Assembly (NCBI GenBank): GCA_002329295.1
Contig: DCTT01000002.1
Coordinates: 1 to 27,333 of the forward strand
DNA length: 27,333 bases
Source: Eubacteriaceae bacterium UBA1433
Lineage (GTDB): Bacteria > Bacillota > Clostridia > Eubacteriales > UBA1433
Direction: 5' to 3'
In this document: one piece after another, positions 1-7,148 of the stretch
Position numbering within the stretch: the stretch's first letter is position 1
How the letters are laid out: every line of letters starts with the position of its first letter
Translations under genes and position numbers: made by a program
The notes under the pieces: model-generated
The model's database searches: none
Seen by the model: only the letters and a program-made list of their open reading frames with translations
Told to the model about the DNA's origin: nothing

Positions 1-230
1 ATCCCTACAGTAGGGACGTAAACAGCGGGAAAGGCCGCCCCCCTCTCCGTGCAAAAAGTATAAAAAAACAATCCCTACAGTAGGGACGTAAACGTTTCAT
101 ACTTTCACCCCTAAGTGTTATTTTTTACTATAAAAAAACAATCCCTACAGTAGGGACGTAAACCTGTTTATTATTTTCTTGTTGAATCTGTTTTTCTTAT
201 AAAAAAACAATCCCTACAGTAGGGACGTAA
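1..230 (+). CRISPR. Distal end of a type III-A-like CRISPR array
   Basis: Four copies of a 35-nt repeat lie at 1-23 (cut by the window edge), 59-93, 129-163 and 198-230. Spacers are at 24-58 (35 nt), 94-128 (35 nt) and 164-197 (34 nt) and share no sequence. The repeat starts TATAAAAAAACAA, contains the near-palindrome TCCCTACAGTAGGGA and ends GGGACGTAAAC. The last eight bases, ACGTAAAC, resemble the 5' handles of type III-A (Csm) crRNAs such as ACGGAAAC and ACGAGAAC, which sets the transcript on the plus strand. The fourth copy loses the final AAC (reads AAGTC), as the leader-distal repeat commonly does. The leader and any csm/cas10 genes must lie to the left, outside the window. Type assignment rests on repeat similarity and the adjacent csm6. 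Confidence 0.93.
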
Positions 231-281
231 GTCTGTTTTTTGTTTTGCAAATGTTGAAAATGGATTAAATGCTAACGCTAC

Positions 282-309
282 TTGAAAAAATATTTTTTTC
301 TTGTATAGT
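282..309 (+). promoter_or_regulatory. Probable promoter of csm6
   Basis: A -35 TTGAAA (282-287) and a -10 TATAGT (304-309) are separated by 16 nt. They lie between the last CRISPR repeat and the csm6 ribosome-binding site GGGGAG (321-326), which would give a leader of only about 20 nt. Csm6 could therefore be made independently of array transcription. Confidence 0.55.
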
Positions 310-334
310 TTTAAAGAAAAGGGGAGATGAGTAT

Positions 335-1729
335 ATGGATCAAACAAAACAGGTGTTGATTACTGCAATAGGGAGAACTGATCCCATTCGAGGCATGTAT
401 GATGGACCTATTTTGCATATTATCAGACATTACAAACCAAGGTATGCATATATTTTATATACAGAAGAATTGTATAAAGATTATATGGGCGATAAAAGAA
501 TGGGCAAAACCATTGAACTGCTCTGTGAAAAAGAGGGCATTGTCTGTGATGTAAATGATATTCAAACGGGGATTAAGCGCCCGCATGATATGGATGAATT
601 TGCGACAACATTAAAAAAAGAAATTTTTGATATCTATAAAAAACATGAAAATGCGCAGTTTCTCATTAACCTTACAAGCGGAACGCAACAAATCGGCGCT
701 GCTTTGCGACTGATTGCCGTTACCGGGAATAAAAAAGTGATTGCGCTTGAGGTAGATACGCACGAACAAGGGTCCAATAGAGAAAGTATTGTCGGCGACA
801 AATATGATATTCAAGAAGAATTTGAAAATAATGTTGATAATTTTGCAGAAGCTGCGAATCGATGCAGAGAGACGGATTTAATCGAGTTTCGTAAAACTTT
901 ATTGATTTCAAAGATTGTGGAAGAAGTGAAGTCTTACAATTATAATTCTGCTTTTATGCTTGCAGATCAAGATGAGCTTGACGCAATCGATAAGGACAGC
1001 GCATTATATCGACATTTGGAAATGGCGCATAAACGCATTAATTTTCAATTACATTATATTAAGGCGAACCGAGAAAAATATGCCGAATTTCCATCGGTGT
1101 TTTCGGTAAAGCATGACGATGTCTTTGAAGTTTTTGAATATTATTTGAAGTTAAAGGTAAAGTTTCAAAAAAGAGAATATGCAGACGGCGTTTTGCTGTT
1201 GTCGCCGATTTTAAAAGAATTTTGCCAGGTGTGGCTGCGAAAAGAATACGGCTTCGATATTAAAAAAATTACTATAACAGAAAAAGCACAAAATCGAGAA
1301 ATGTTGGATTATGACAAGGCAAAAAAGTATTGTCCCGCATGTGAATCTTTGTGGGAAAAGATTTTTAAGGCTAACTCCTCGAAGAAGGTCAATTCCCTCA
1401 GGATAGATATTACAGCATACAATTTATTGAATATTGTTAAAGAGTTCAACGAAAAGGAATTAAATGAAAAACGGGAGAAAGTAACCCGATATTTGGAGAT
1501 GCTGAGAGAGGTTGAAAGCAAGATTCGCAATTTTGTCGCGCATGACTTTATGGAAATCAGCACGGATACTTTTCAAAAAAAATGCAATATTTCAACAAAA
1601 GATTTTATAAACATTATTGAAGATGCATTTCTGGAAATTTATCATGAATATATCACAGACCAAAGTGCATTTTTGGCCTATGAGTCGTTGAATAAATTGA
1701 TTGTGGACGAATGTAATAAATTTTGTTAG
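335..1729 (+). CDS. csm6: Csm6, CARF-HEPN cyclic-oligoadenylate-activated RNase
   Basis: A 464-aa protein that matches the Csm6 family of type III-A CRISPR systems. The N-terminal CARF domain begins with a beta strand and AIGRTDP (residues 11-17) and carries the NLTSGTQQ loop (112-119), equivalent to the SSGTPQ loop that contacts cyclic oligoadenylate in streptococcal Csm6. The C-terminal HEPN ribonuclease domain has the catalytic R-x4-H motif as RNFVAH (R398, H403). From the family: Cas10/Csm makes cyclic oligoadenylate on seeing foreign RNA, and this second messenger switches on non-specific RNA cleavage by Csm6 dimers. Firmicute members usually respond to cA6, but the ligand here is inferred. 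I chose the ATG at 335 because GGGGAG sits 8 nt upstream; the frame stays open to 269 without a ribosome site. It follows the array directly and no other cas gene is visible. Confidence 0.93.
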   Translation: MDQTKQVLITAIGRTDPIRGMYDGPILHIIRHYKPRYAYILYTEELYKDYMGDKRMGKTIELLCEKEGIVCDVNDIQTGIKRPHDMDEFATTLKKEIFDIYKKHENAQFLINLTSGTQQIGAALRLIAVTGNKKVIALEVDTHEQGSNRESIVGDKYDIQEEFENNVDNFAEAANRCRETDLIEFRKTLLISKIVEEVKSYNYNSAFMLADQDELDAIDKDSALYRHLEMAHKRINFQLHYIKANREKYAEFPSVFSVKHDDVFEVFEYYLKLKVKFQKREYADGVLLLSPILKEFCQVWLRKEYGFDIKKITITEKAQNREMLDYDKAKKYCPACESLWEKIFKANSSKKVNSLRIDITAYNLLNIVKEFNEKELNEKREKVTRYLEMLREVESKIRNFVAHDFMEISTDTFQKKCNISTKDFINIIEDAFLEIYHEYITDQSAFLAYESLNKLIVDECNKFC

Positions 1730-1805
1730 ATTGCATTATTTGATAAGGCAGAAAACGAAACAGCAAACTTGTAAAAGTGAAACCAGGGGATAAAAGGATA
1801 TAAAA

Positions 1806-1838
1806 AAATAAGGAACAGGCTTAATCTGTTCCTTATTT
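1806..1838. terminator. Bidirectional terminator between csm6 and csp
   Basis: A 13-bp perfect stem (1806-1818 with 1826-1838; AATAAGGAACAG paired with CTGTTCCTTATT) with a 7-nt loop. It lies between two converging genes. On the minus strand the stem runs directly into T7, and on the plus strand a T-rich tract (TTTCGTTTGTTTTGATTTT) follows, so it can serve both csm6 and the cold-shock gene. Confidence 0.85.
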
Positions 1839-1852
1839 CGTTTGTTTTGATT

Positions 1853-2065
1853 TTATACAGGGCAAACGTTTGTTGCTCTGAGCTTGCTGCTGTTTTTCGG
1901 ATCTGTTTCGACATCAAAGGTTACTTTTTGTCCTTCTTGAAGGGTTTTGTAACCGTCGACCATGATTGAAGAGAAATGTACAAATACATCTTCTCCGCCG
2001 TCATCGTTCGAAATAAAGCCATAGCCTTTTTCTGCATTAAACCATTTTACTGTACCACTGTTCAT
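1853..2065 (-). CDS. Cold-shock protein, CspA family
   Basis: A 70-aa single cold-shock domain, the normal length for the family. RNP1 is KGYGFI (residues 13-18) and RNP2 is DVFVHF (26-31), preceded by the conserved GTVKWFN. These aromatic residues bind single-stranded RNA and DNA; such proteins act as RNA chaperones in the cytoplasm. I chose the ATG at 2065 because TAGGAGGT lies 7 nt upstream. The frame extends 35 codons further upstream, but that stretch has no domain and lies in the untranslated leader. A sigma-A-type promoter about 120 nt upstream implies the long leader typical of csp mRNAs. The gene ends at the bidirectional terminator shared with csm6. Confidence 0.95.
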   Translation of the reverse strand: MNSGTVKWFNAEKGYGFISNDDGGEDVFVHFSSIMVDGYKTLQEGQKVTFDVETDPKNSSKLRATNVCPV

Positions 2066-2223
2066 TTGGGTACCTCCTAAATATATATATTGTACCCAAA
2101 GGAAAAACAAAAACCTCACAAGTTGTGCAAACTGCTCAAGAGCAATGAATTGCCCTACATGCGAGTACAACGCTATATCCTGAATACGATTTATATTATA
2201 CTATTTTGCTTTTGATTTGTCCA
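2066..2223 (-). promoter_or_regulatory. csp promoter and long 5' leader
   Basis: On the minus strand a -35 TGGACA (2223-2218) and a -10 TATAAT (2200-2195) are 17 nt apart, placing the start near 2188 and leaving a leader of about 120 nt. The leader holds small inverted repeats (CACAA/TTGTG near 2117, GCTC/GAGC near 2137) that could fold. Long structured leaders control csp translation by temperature in other bacteria; that role here is inferred. Confidence 0.6.
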
Positions 2224-2408
2224 TTCTTATTTATAAAAATTCAAAAAAAATGTATAAAATATGAGAAAAATAGCTAAAAATCGAGAAAATAACAAGTATA
2301 TGATGATTTTGTGATATACAAAATACCGAGTAGGCAATAAAATTAAAATGTAAAACTTGCAATTTATATAAGATTACTTTGCATTATTTAAGCGGCTTAT
2401 TGTAAAAG
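2224..2408. other. AT-rich intergenic stretch, nothing recognised
   Basis: A very AT-rich spacer between the csp promoter and the stem-loop downstream of the dehydratase. I see no open frame with a start and ribosome site, no RNA gene and no repeat. Confidence 0.5.
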
Positions 2409-2444
2409 CAAGGCGATGTTTGTTGAAGGAAAAACATCGCCTTG
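2409..2444 (-). terminator. Probable terminator of the dehydratase gene
   Basis: A 13-bp perfect stem (CAAGGCGATGTTT, 2409-2421, paired with 2432-2444) and a 10-nt loop, about 60 nt after the stop codon. On the minus strand it is followed by CTTTTAC, a short T-run, so termination strength is uncertain. Confidence 0.6.
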
Positions 2445-2502
2445 TCAAATTTTGCCGTTTCGTGTCGTTTATTTAAGATTCAGAACTTCTCAAATACGTA
2501 CA

Positions 2503-4179
2503 TTATCTTTTGTCGAAAGGTCCTCTGACGAGGGCGCCCTTTGAAGAAGGACCTACCATAGAATAGTATTTGCCCAGAAACCCTGTTGTTATTTTGGGCT
2601 CAGGTGCAGTCCATTTCGCTTCCCGCTTTGCCATTGTTTCTGCATCTACATGTACTTGAAGGGTTCCGGCTTCGATGTCGTATTCGATAATATCGCCGTT
2701 TTCAATAAAAGCAATAGGACCGCCTACGGCAGCTTCGGGACAAATATAACCGATATTCGGTCCGCTAGTCATTCCTGAAAATCTTCCATCTGTAATCAAT
2801 GCTACCGAATCGCCAAGGCCGGCTTCTTGGATCATTAAAATCAGCGTTGCCATTTCAGGCATACCCGGAAAGCCTTTCGGACCTTCGTATCGAACAACTA
2901 CAACTTGTCCGGGTTTGATTTCACCGTTCAATAAACCTGCACGTGCGGCTTGTTCGCTGTCGTAGCAATTTGCCGGGCCTTTAAAACGCCACATATTCAG
3001 CGGTACTGCTGCAGATTTGACAAGTGAAATCTCAGGGGCTATATTGCCTCGCAAAACATTGAGACCGCCTGTTTGATGGTATGCTTCACTAAAGGGACGA
3101 ATGACTTCCGGATCTAAAACTTCTGCGTTTTTGCAGTTTTCTATGACAGTTTTTCCGGTAACGGTCATTTCGTTTTCATGAAGCATATTGTTGTCAGCAG
3201 CTTGCTTCATCATGGCTTGTATGCCGCCTGCTTCGTATAAATCTACAATGTAGTGTTTGCCGGAAGGTGTGATTTTACAAATTTCGGGTGTGGTTTGACT
3301 GAGTTGAGCAAAATCATCAACAGTCAATGGCACCTCGGCTTCAGCGGCAATGGCCAGCAAGTGTAAAACCGTATTGGTAGAGCCGCCCATCATCATATCT
3401 ATACGGATTGCATTTTCAAAAGCTTTTCTTGTCATGATATCGCGCGGTTTAATATCTTCTTCGAAAAGTTTTACAATCTGCATTCCCGCTTCTTTTGCCA
3501 TACGGATACGTTCTGCATAAACTGCGGGGATTGTGCCGTTGCCAGGCATGCCCATTCCGATGATTTCCGTGATACATGCCATAGAATTGGCAGTAAACAA
3601 ACCTGCGCAGGCGCCCATGCCCGGGCACATATGTTTCCATAAATTATCAATATCATTTTGATTTAGTCTGCCTGCTGCAACTTCGTCCTGGATAAATTTG
3701 CCTGAGGTGATGTCCACCTGATGGCCTTTAATTTTGCCCGGTAACATGGCGCCTCCGGTAACAACAATCGTTGGAATATTGAGTCTTGCAGCGGCAATCA
3801 GCATCCCCGGAATTATTTTGTCACACCCTGCAACCAGAACCAATGCATCGAATTTTGAAGCATATGTCATACATTCCACAGAATCCGCAATTAAATCACG
3901 GCTGGGCAGAGACATGTTTGGAAGCAATCCGCTACCGATTGTGCAGTCGGCTACTGCAATGGTTCCAAAGACAGCCGGGGTGCCACCGCCCATGTAGACA
4001 CCTTGTTCTACTGCCTGTGTAATTTGATTTAAGTGGACATGACCCGGAAAATGGTTGGTCCAAGTGTTGGCGATGCCGATATAGGGTCTTTTCATTTCTT
4101 CGTCAGTTCTTCCGGCGGCATAGGGGAATGTTTTGACCATTCCTTGATACAATTCGTCACTTCTTTTTTTTCTTTGCAT
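2503..4179 (-). CDS. ilvD: IlvD/Edd-family dehydratase (dihydroxy-acid dehydratase-like)
   Basis: A 558-aa protein of normal family length. IlvD converts 2,3-dihydroxy-3-methylbutanoate or -pentanoate to the 2-keto acid in valine and isoleucine synthesis, using an Fe-S cluster. Visible family features are PGHVHL (45-50), LPSRDLIADS (91-100), GCDKIIPGM (118-126, cluster Cys119 and metal-site Lys121), CPGMGACAGLFTAN (185-198) and GGSTNT further on. D78 aligns with the metal-binding Asp. The segment ADCTIGSGLLPNM (77-89) differs from the usual DDGIAMGHxGM, and no other ilv or leu gene is near, so a sugar-acid dehydratase role is a real alternative. The start is well set: AGGAGG lies 8 nt before the ATG. 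No T-box or other leader element typical of branched-chain genes is seen upstream. Confidence 0.85.
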   Translation of the reverse strand: MQRKKRSDELYQGMVKTFPYAAGRTDEEMKRPYIGIANTWTNHFPGHVHLNQITQAVEQGVYMGGGTPAVFGTIAVADCTIGSGLLPNMSLPSRDLIADSVECMTYASKFDALVLVAGCDKIIPGMLIAAARLNIPTIVVTGGAMLPGKIKGHQVDITSGKFIQDEVAAGRLNQNDIDNLWKHMCPGMGACAGLFTANSMACITEIIGMGMPGNGTIPAVYAERIRMAKEAGMQIVKLFEEDIKPRDIMTRKAFENAIRIDMMMGGSTNTVLHLLAIAAEAEVPLTVDDFAQLSQTTPEICKITPSGKHYIVDLYEAGGIQAMMKQAADNNMLHENEMTVTGKTVIENCKNAEVLDPEVIRPFSEAYHQTGGLNVLRGNIAPEISLVKSAAVPLNMWRFKGPANCYDSEQAARAGLLNGEIKPGQVVVVRYEGPKGFPGMPEMATLILMIQEAGLGDSVALITDGRFSGMTSGPNIGYICPEAAVGGPIAFIENGDIIEYDIEAGTLQVHVDAETMAKREAKWTAPEPKITTGFLGKYYSMVGPSSKGALVRGPFDKR

Positions 4180-4186
4180 ATCAATA

Positions 4187-4600
4187 ACCTCCTTTAGAAT
4201 ATTTTGTTGATTATAATATTTAATATTACTGTACCATAAAAAACGAAAAGTTGTAAAAAATACTCAAAATCCTGAAAAGATAAGGCTTTTCTCATGTAAA
4301 CTTGTACAATATTTGGTCGTTTTTATCGTTTGGAGGATTTTTAAATTCGAAAGCTAGACGTAAAGAATAGACACTTTTCAACAGGTTTAAAGTTTTGTCC
4401 GGTGAAAAGACATATGTTGAATAAAAGAGAAAACCGAACGGCCTAAATTATTTTTTTATAAAAAGAGAGATTGTTTTATACGGTAGAGGAAAGGGGAACG
4501 GCATTTTAATTTGCGCTGATGGTTTGACTTCATTCACTTGATTTGGTAAAAAATCAGTCGTTTTATATAAAGAAATTTACATAAGGACTCATAACGATTG
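4187..4600. other. Intergenic region between divergent units
   Basis: About 400 AT-rich bases between the dehydratase start and the small membrane-protein gene. A possible minus-strand -10 TATAAT lies at 4215-4210, but I find no good -35 at the right spacing. I see no convincing gene, riboswitch or RNA. Confidence 0.4.
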
Positions 4601-4622
4601 GTATATATCTATATAAAATTCG

Positions 4623-4631
4623 TGATATAAT
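4623..4631 (+). promoter_or_regulatory. Extended -10 promoter of the glycosyltransferase unit
   Basis: TGATATAAT (4623-4631) is an extended -10 element (TGn then TATAAT). No clear -35 lies 16-18 nt upstream; the nearest candidate, TTGGTA at 4598, is 22 nt away. It lies about 35 nt before the 57-aa gene. Confidence 0.4.
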
Positions 4632-4665
4632 ATAAAAATAATAATGGAAGAAAAAAGGAATACAA

Positions 4666-4839
4666 ATGATGAAAAGCCAAATAAAAGGAGTCGGAGATAT
4701 AAAAAAACTGAAGCGTGACAAAAGCTATACAGGATCAAAAGCAGATGAATATACCAATCCGCTAAAATCTTTATGGGTTTTGGCAGGTGCATTGGCGGGA
4801 TTTTTAGCATTGAGAAAGAACAAAACAAACAATAAATAA
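4666..4839 (+). CDS. Small single-pass membrane protein, 57 aa
   Basis: The open frame from ATG 4666 (or the adjacent ATG 4669) to TAA 4837 encodes 57 residues. The first 34 are hydrophilic and basic (KKLKRDK at 13-19). Residues 37-49, WVLAGALAGFLAL, form one short membrane segment rich in Ala and Gly, and a basic tail KNKTNNK follows, so the protein should be anchored with both charged ends near the membrane. AAAGGAA lies about 5 nt before the start. It is 26 nt upstream of the glycosyltransferase and probably in the same transcript. I do not recognise a family and assign no function. An overlapping 23-codon frame from ATG 4644 is a weaker candidate. Confidence 0.5.
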   Translation: MMKSQIKGVGDIKKLKRDKSYTGSKADEYTNPLKSLWVLAGALAGFLALRKNKTNNK

Positions 4840-4865
4840 AAAATGAAGTGAAGTAGAGTAAAAAA

Positions 4866-6014
4866 ATGAAAGTTTTAATAACGACCTACTGGTATGATCC
4901 GACGGTAAACGGTGTAGTGACTTCTGTGATGAACTTAAAACGCGCAGTGGAAGAAGAAGGACATGATGTAAGGGTGTTGACACTGCGGCAAAAGCGTTTA
5001 GGGCAATCGCAAAATGTTTATATGATACCCTCTGTAGGGTTTGAGTTGATTTATCCTGAAGCAAGGCTTCGACTTCCGATAAGCAAACAGATGTATCAAG
5101 AAATCATCGATTGGAAGCCCGATGTGGTTCATTCACAATGCGAACTGCTTACGTTTCGACCATCGATAAAAATTGCACGAAAACAAAGCATACCTTTGAT
5201 TCATACCTATCATACGCATTTTGAAGAATATACTGCTTACTTTTCGCCCAGCAAACGATTCGGCGACTTTTTAGCAAAAATCATGACGAAACACTGGCTG
5301 AAATATGTAGATCATGTCATTGTTCCTACGATTAAAATGAAAAGAATTATTGAAAACTATGGTGTGACAAAACCCATATCCATAATTCCCACAGGCATTG
5401 ATTTGAGCCGATTTGAAAATGAAAATAACAGCGCTGATAAGCAACAGCTCAGAAAAGAGTTGAATTTGCCTGAAGAGGCGTTTATCATTTTGTCGTTCGG
5501 GCGACTTGCCAAAGAAAAAAACATCACGGAATTGTTAAGTTATGTACAGGAGATAAAAGAGCGCAACGTGATTTTCGTTGTGGCGGGGACGGGCCCCGAA
5601 AGTGAAACATTACTTGCTCAGGCAGAAAAAATGCACCTGGGGGATCGAGTGTGTTTTCGAATAGGCAGATTTGAAAAAGAGCAAGTGCCCAAATATTATC
5701 AAGCGGCAGATTTGTTTGTAAGCGCTTCCATCAGTGAAACTCAAGGACTGACTTTCCTGGAGGCTTTGTCAAGTGGTACGCCCGTACTTTGCCGAAAAGA
5801 TGAGTGTTTGGAAGAACTCATTATCAACGGCAAAAACGGTTATCAATACGAAACCAAAGAGGAGTTTTTATCATTTTTATCAAAAATGATAAAGGAGCCG
5901 GAGACAAGAGAACAAATGGCAGCAGAAGGCAAAAAAAGTGCCAAAGAATATTCTTTAAAGCGTTTCGGGCAGCGCGTTTCGGATATTTATCAAAGAGAAG
6001 GCAAGAAAATTTAA
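4866..6014 (+). CDS. GT4-family glycosyltransferase, probably diacylglycerol-type
   Basis: A 382-aa GT-B-fold retaining glycosyltransferase of family GT4. The N-terminal acceptor domain carries NGVVTSVMNLKRAVEEEGHDV (15-35, written here only as its start NGVVTSV), PDVVHSQ (85-91) and HTYHTHFEEY (113-122). These resemble the glucosyldiacylglycerol synthase subgroup, which adds sugar to membrane diacylglycerol. The C-terminal donor domain has GRLAKEKN (212-219), GTGPE (241-245) and the E-x7-E nucleotide-sugar motif SETQGLTFLE (E291, E299). There is no signal peptide, so it should act at the inner face of the membrane. It is followed after 23 nt by the 2-hydroxyacid dehydrogenase. The ribosome site is weak (GAAG/GAG upstream). 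The lipid substrate is inferred from similarity only. Confidence 0.85.
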   Translation: MKVLITTYWYDPTVNGVVTSVMNLKRAVEEEGHDVRVLTLRQKRLGQSQNVYMIPSVGFELIYPEARLRLPISKQMYQEIIDWKPDVVHSQCELLTFRPSIKIARKQSIPLIHTYHTHFEEYTAYFSPSKRFGDFLAKIMTKHWLKYVDHVIVPTIKMKRIIENYGVTKPISIIPTGIDLSRFENENNSADKQQLRKELNLPEEAFIILSFGRLAKEKNITELLSYVQEIKERNVIFVVAGTGPESETLLAQAEKMHLGDRVCFRIGRFEKEQVPKYYQAADLFVSASISETQGLTFLEALSSGTPVLCRKDECLEELIINGKNGYQYETKEEFLSFLSKMIKEPETREQMAAEGKKSAKEYSLKRFGQRVSDIYQREGKKI

Positions 6015-6037
6015 TTTTCGGAAGAAGGATTATGACG

Positions 6038-7123
6038 ATGCGATTAAAGGCTTTTTTAAGCGGAGATGCGATGATTGCGGGAAAACATTTTCAAAGCGCC
6101 TGGCAAGAACATTTGTCACAATATGGAGATACGGTAACTTTTGATTGGGAAAGCGATTGGCAAAAGCTGCAATATCGTCGTCTGGAAGTAGAAAAACATG
6201 GTCCTGAAATTGAGAATCCTACAAAGGAAATGATTGACTATGGAAAAGAAATCGACGTTCTTATGGGACTCTTTGTACCGGTTTCTTCAAAAGTCATGGA
6301 TGCCATGCCAAATCTGCGTATCATCGGCTTGTCGCGTGCAGGGTTGGAAAATGTAAACTTGAACGAAGCCACCAAGAGAGGGATTCTCGTTTTCAACGTA
6401 CAAGGACGTAATGCGCATGCGGTCAGCGATTATGCGATAGGGATGATGCTGGCGGAGTGTCGCAATATAGCCAGAGCGCATCATGCCATCAAAAATGGCG
6501 TTTGGCAAAAGAGTTTTGTGAACAGTGAATCGATTCCTGAATTGACAGGACGAACAGTAGGGCTGATAGGATTTGGACATATCGGCCGTTTAGTAGCAAA
6601 AAAGCTGACGGGGTTTTGTGTTCGCATTCTTGTCTATGATCCCTATACAAACGCTGCGGTGATTGAACAAGCAGGGTGCATAAAGGCGGAATTGGACGAA
6701 GTGATGAGAAAAAGCGACTTTGTTTCCATCCATGCACGACTGACTGAACAAAACAGGAATATGATCGGCAAAAAAGAAATAGGCAAAATGAAACCTACAG
6801 CTTATCTGATCAACACCGGTCGTGCGGGATTGGTGGATCAAAAAGCATTGGTTGAGGCTTTGCAGAACAAAACAATTATGGGGGCGGCTTTGGATGTATT
6901 TACAACGGAACCTATCGAAAAAGACAGTCCGTTTTTACATTTGGACAATGTAACTTTAACGACACATATGGCGGGAACGACTACCGATGCCTTGATGAAT
7001 TCGCCCGGTTTGCTGATGGAGGACGTTGCGCGTTTTTTGTCAGAAAAAGAAGCGAAATTCATTGTCAATCCTGAAGTATTACAAAACAAAGAATTTAACG
7101 ATTGGTTAAATCGCATTCGATAA
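6038..7123 (+). CDS. NAD-dependent D-2-hydroxyacid dehydrogenase
   Basis: A 361-aa D-isomer-specific 2-hydroxyacid dehydrogenase, related to phosphoglycerate dehydrogenase. The Rossmann glycine motif GFGHIG lies at 178-183, followed by an acidic residue in VYD that sets NAD preference. The catalytic triad is visible as Arg262 (NTGRAGLVD), Glu291 (TTEP) and His310 (THMAG). The frame runs open well upstream through the glycosyltransferase, but AAGGA at 6025-6029 is 8 nt before ATG 6038; ATG 6032 would be only 2 nt away. There is no C-terminal ACT domain, so it is unlikely to be a feedback-regulated serine-pathway SerA. Its neighbour is an FGGY kinase 25 nt downstream, which suggests catabolism of a hydroxy acid or polyol. 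The substrate is unknown. Confidence 0.88.
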   Translation: MRLKAFLSGDAMIAGKHFQSAWQEHLSQYGDTVTFDWESDWQKLQYRRLEVEKHGPEIENPTKEMIDYGKEIDVLMGLFVPVSSKVMDAMPNLRIIGLSRAGLENVNLNEATKRGILVFNVQGRNAHAVSDYAIGMMLAECRNIARAHHAIKNGVWQKSFVNSESIPELTGRTVGLIGFGHIGRLVAKKLTGFCVRILVYDPYTNAAVIEQAGCIKAELDEVMRKSDFVSIHARLTEQNRNMIGKKEIGKMKPTAYLINTGRAGLVDQKALVEALQNKTIMGAALDVFTTEPIEKDSPFLHLDNVTLTTHMAGTTTDALMNSPGLLMEDVARFLSEKEAKFIVNPEVLQNKEFNDWLNRIR

Positions 7124-7148
7124 CACAAATTGCTTTTGCGGAGACGGA

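Noticed and set aside
2066..2170. Upstream extension of the cold-shock protein by 35 codons
   Set aside because: The true ATG has a strong ribosome site, and the extension adds no domain; it is the untranslated leader.
2185..2215. Possible chromosomal dif site in the AT-rich stretch
   Set aside because: Only TATATTATA-type AT-richness is shared; the two 11-bp arms are not recognisable, and it fits better as a promoter -10 region.
4187..4660. T-box or riboswitch upstream of the dehydratase
   Set aside because: I looked for the T-box core and terminator/antiterminator pair typical of ilv genes and found none.
5804..6037. N-terminal extension of the hydroxyacid dehydrogenase into the glycosyltransferase
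   Set aside because: It only reads the glycosyltransferase in another frame; AAGGA sets the start at 6038.
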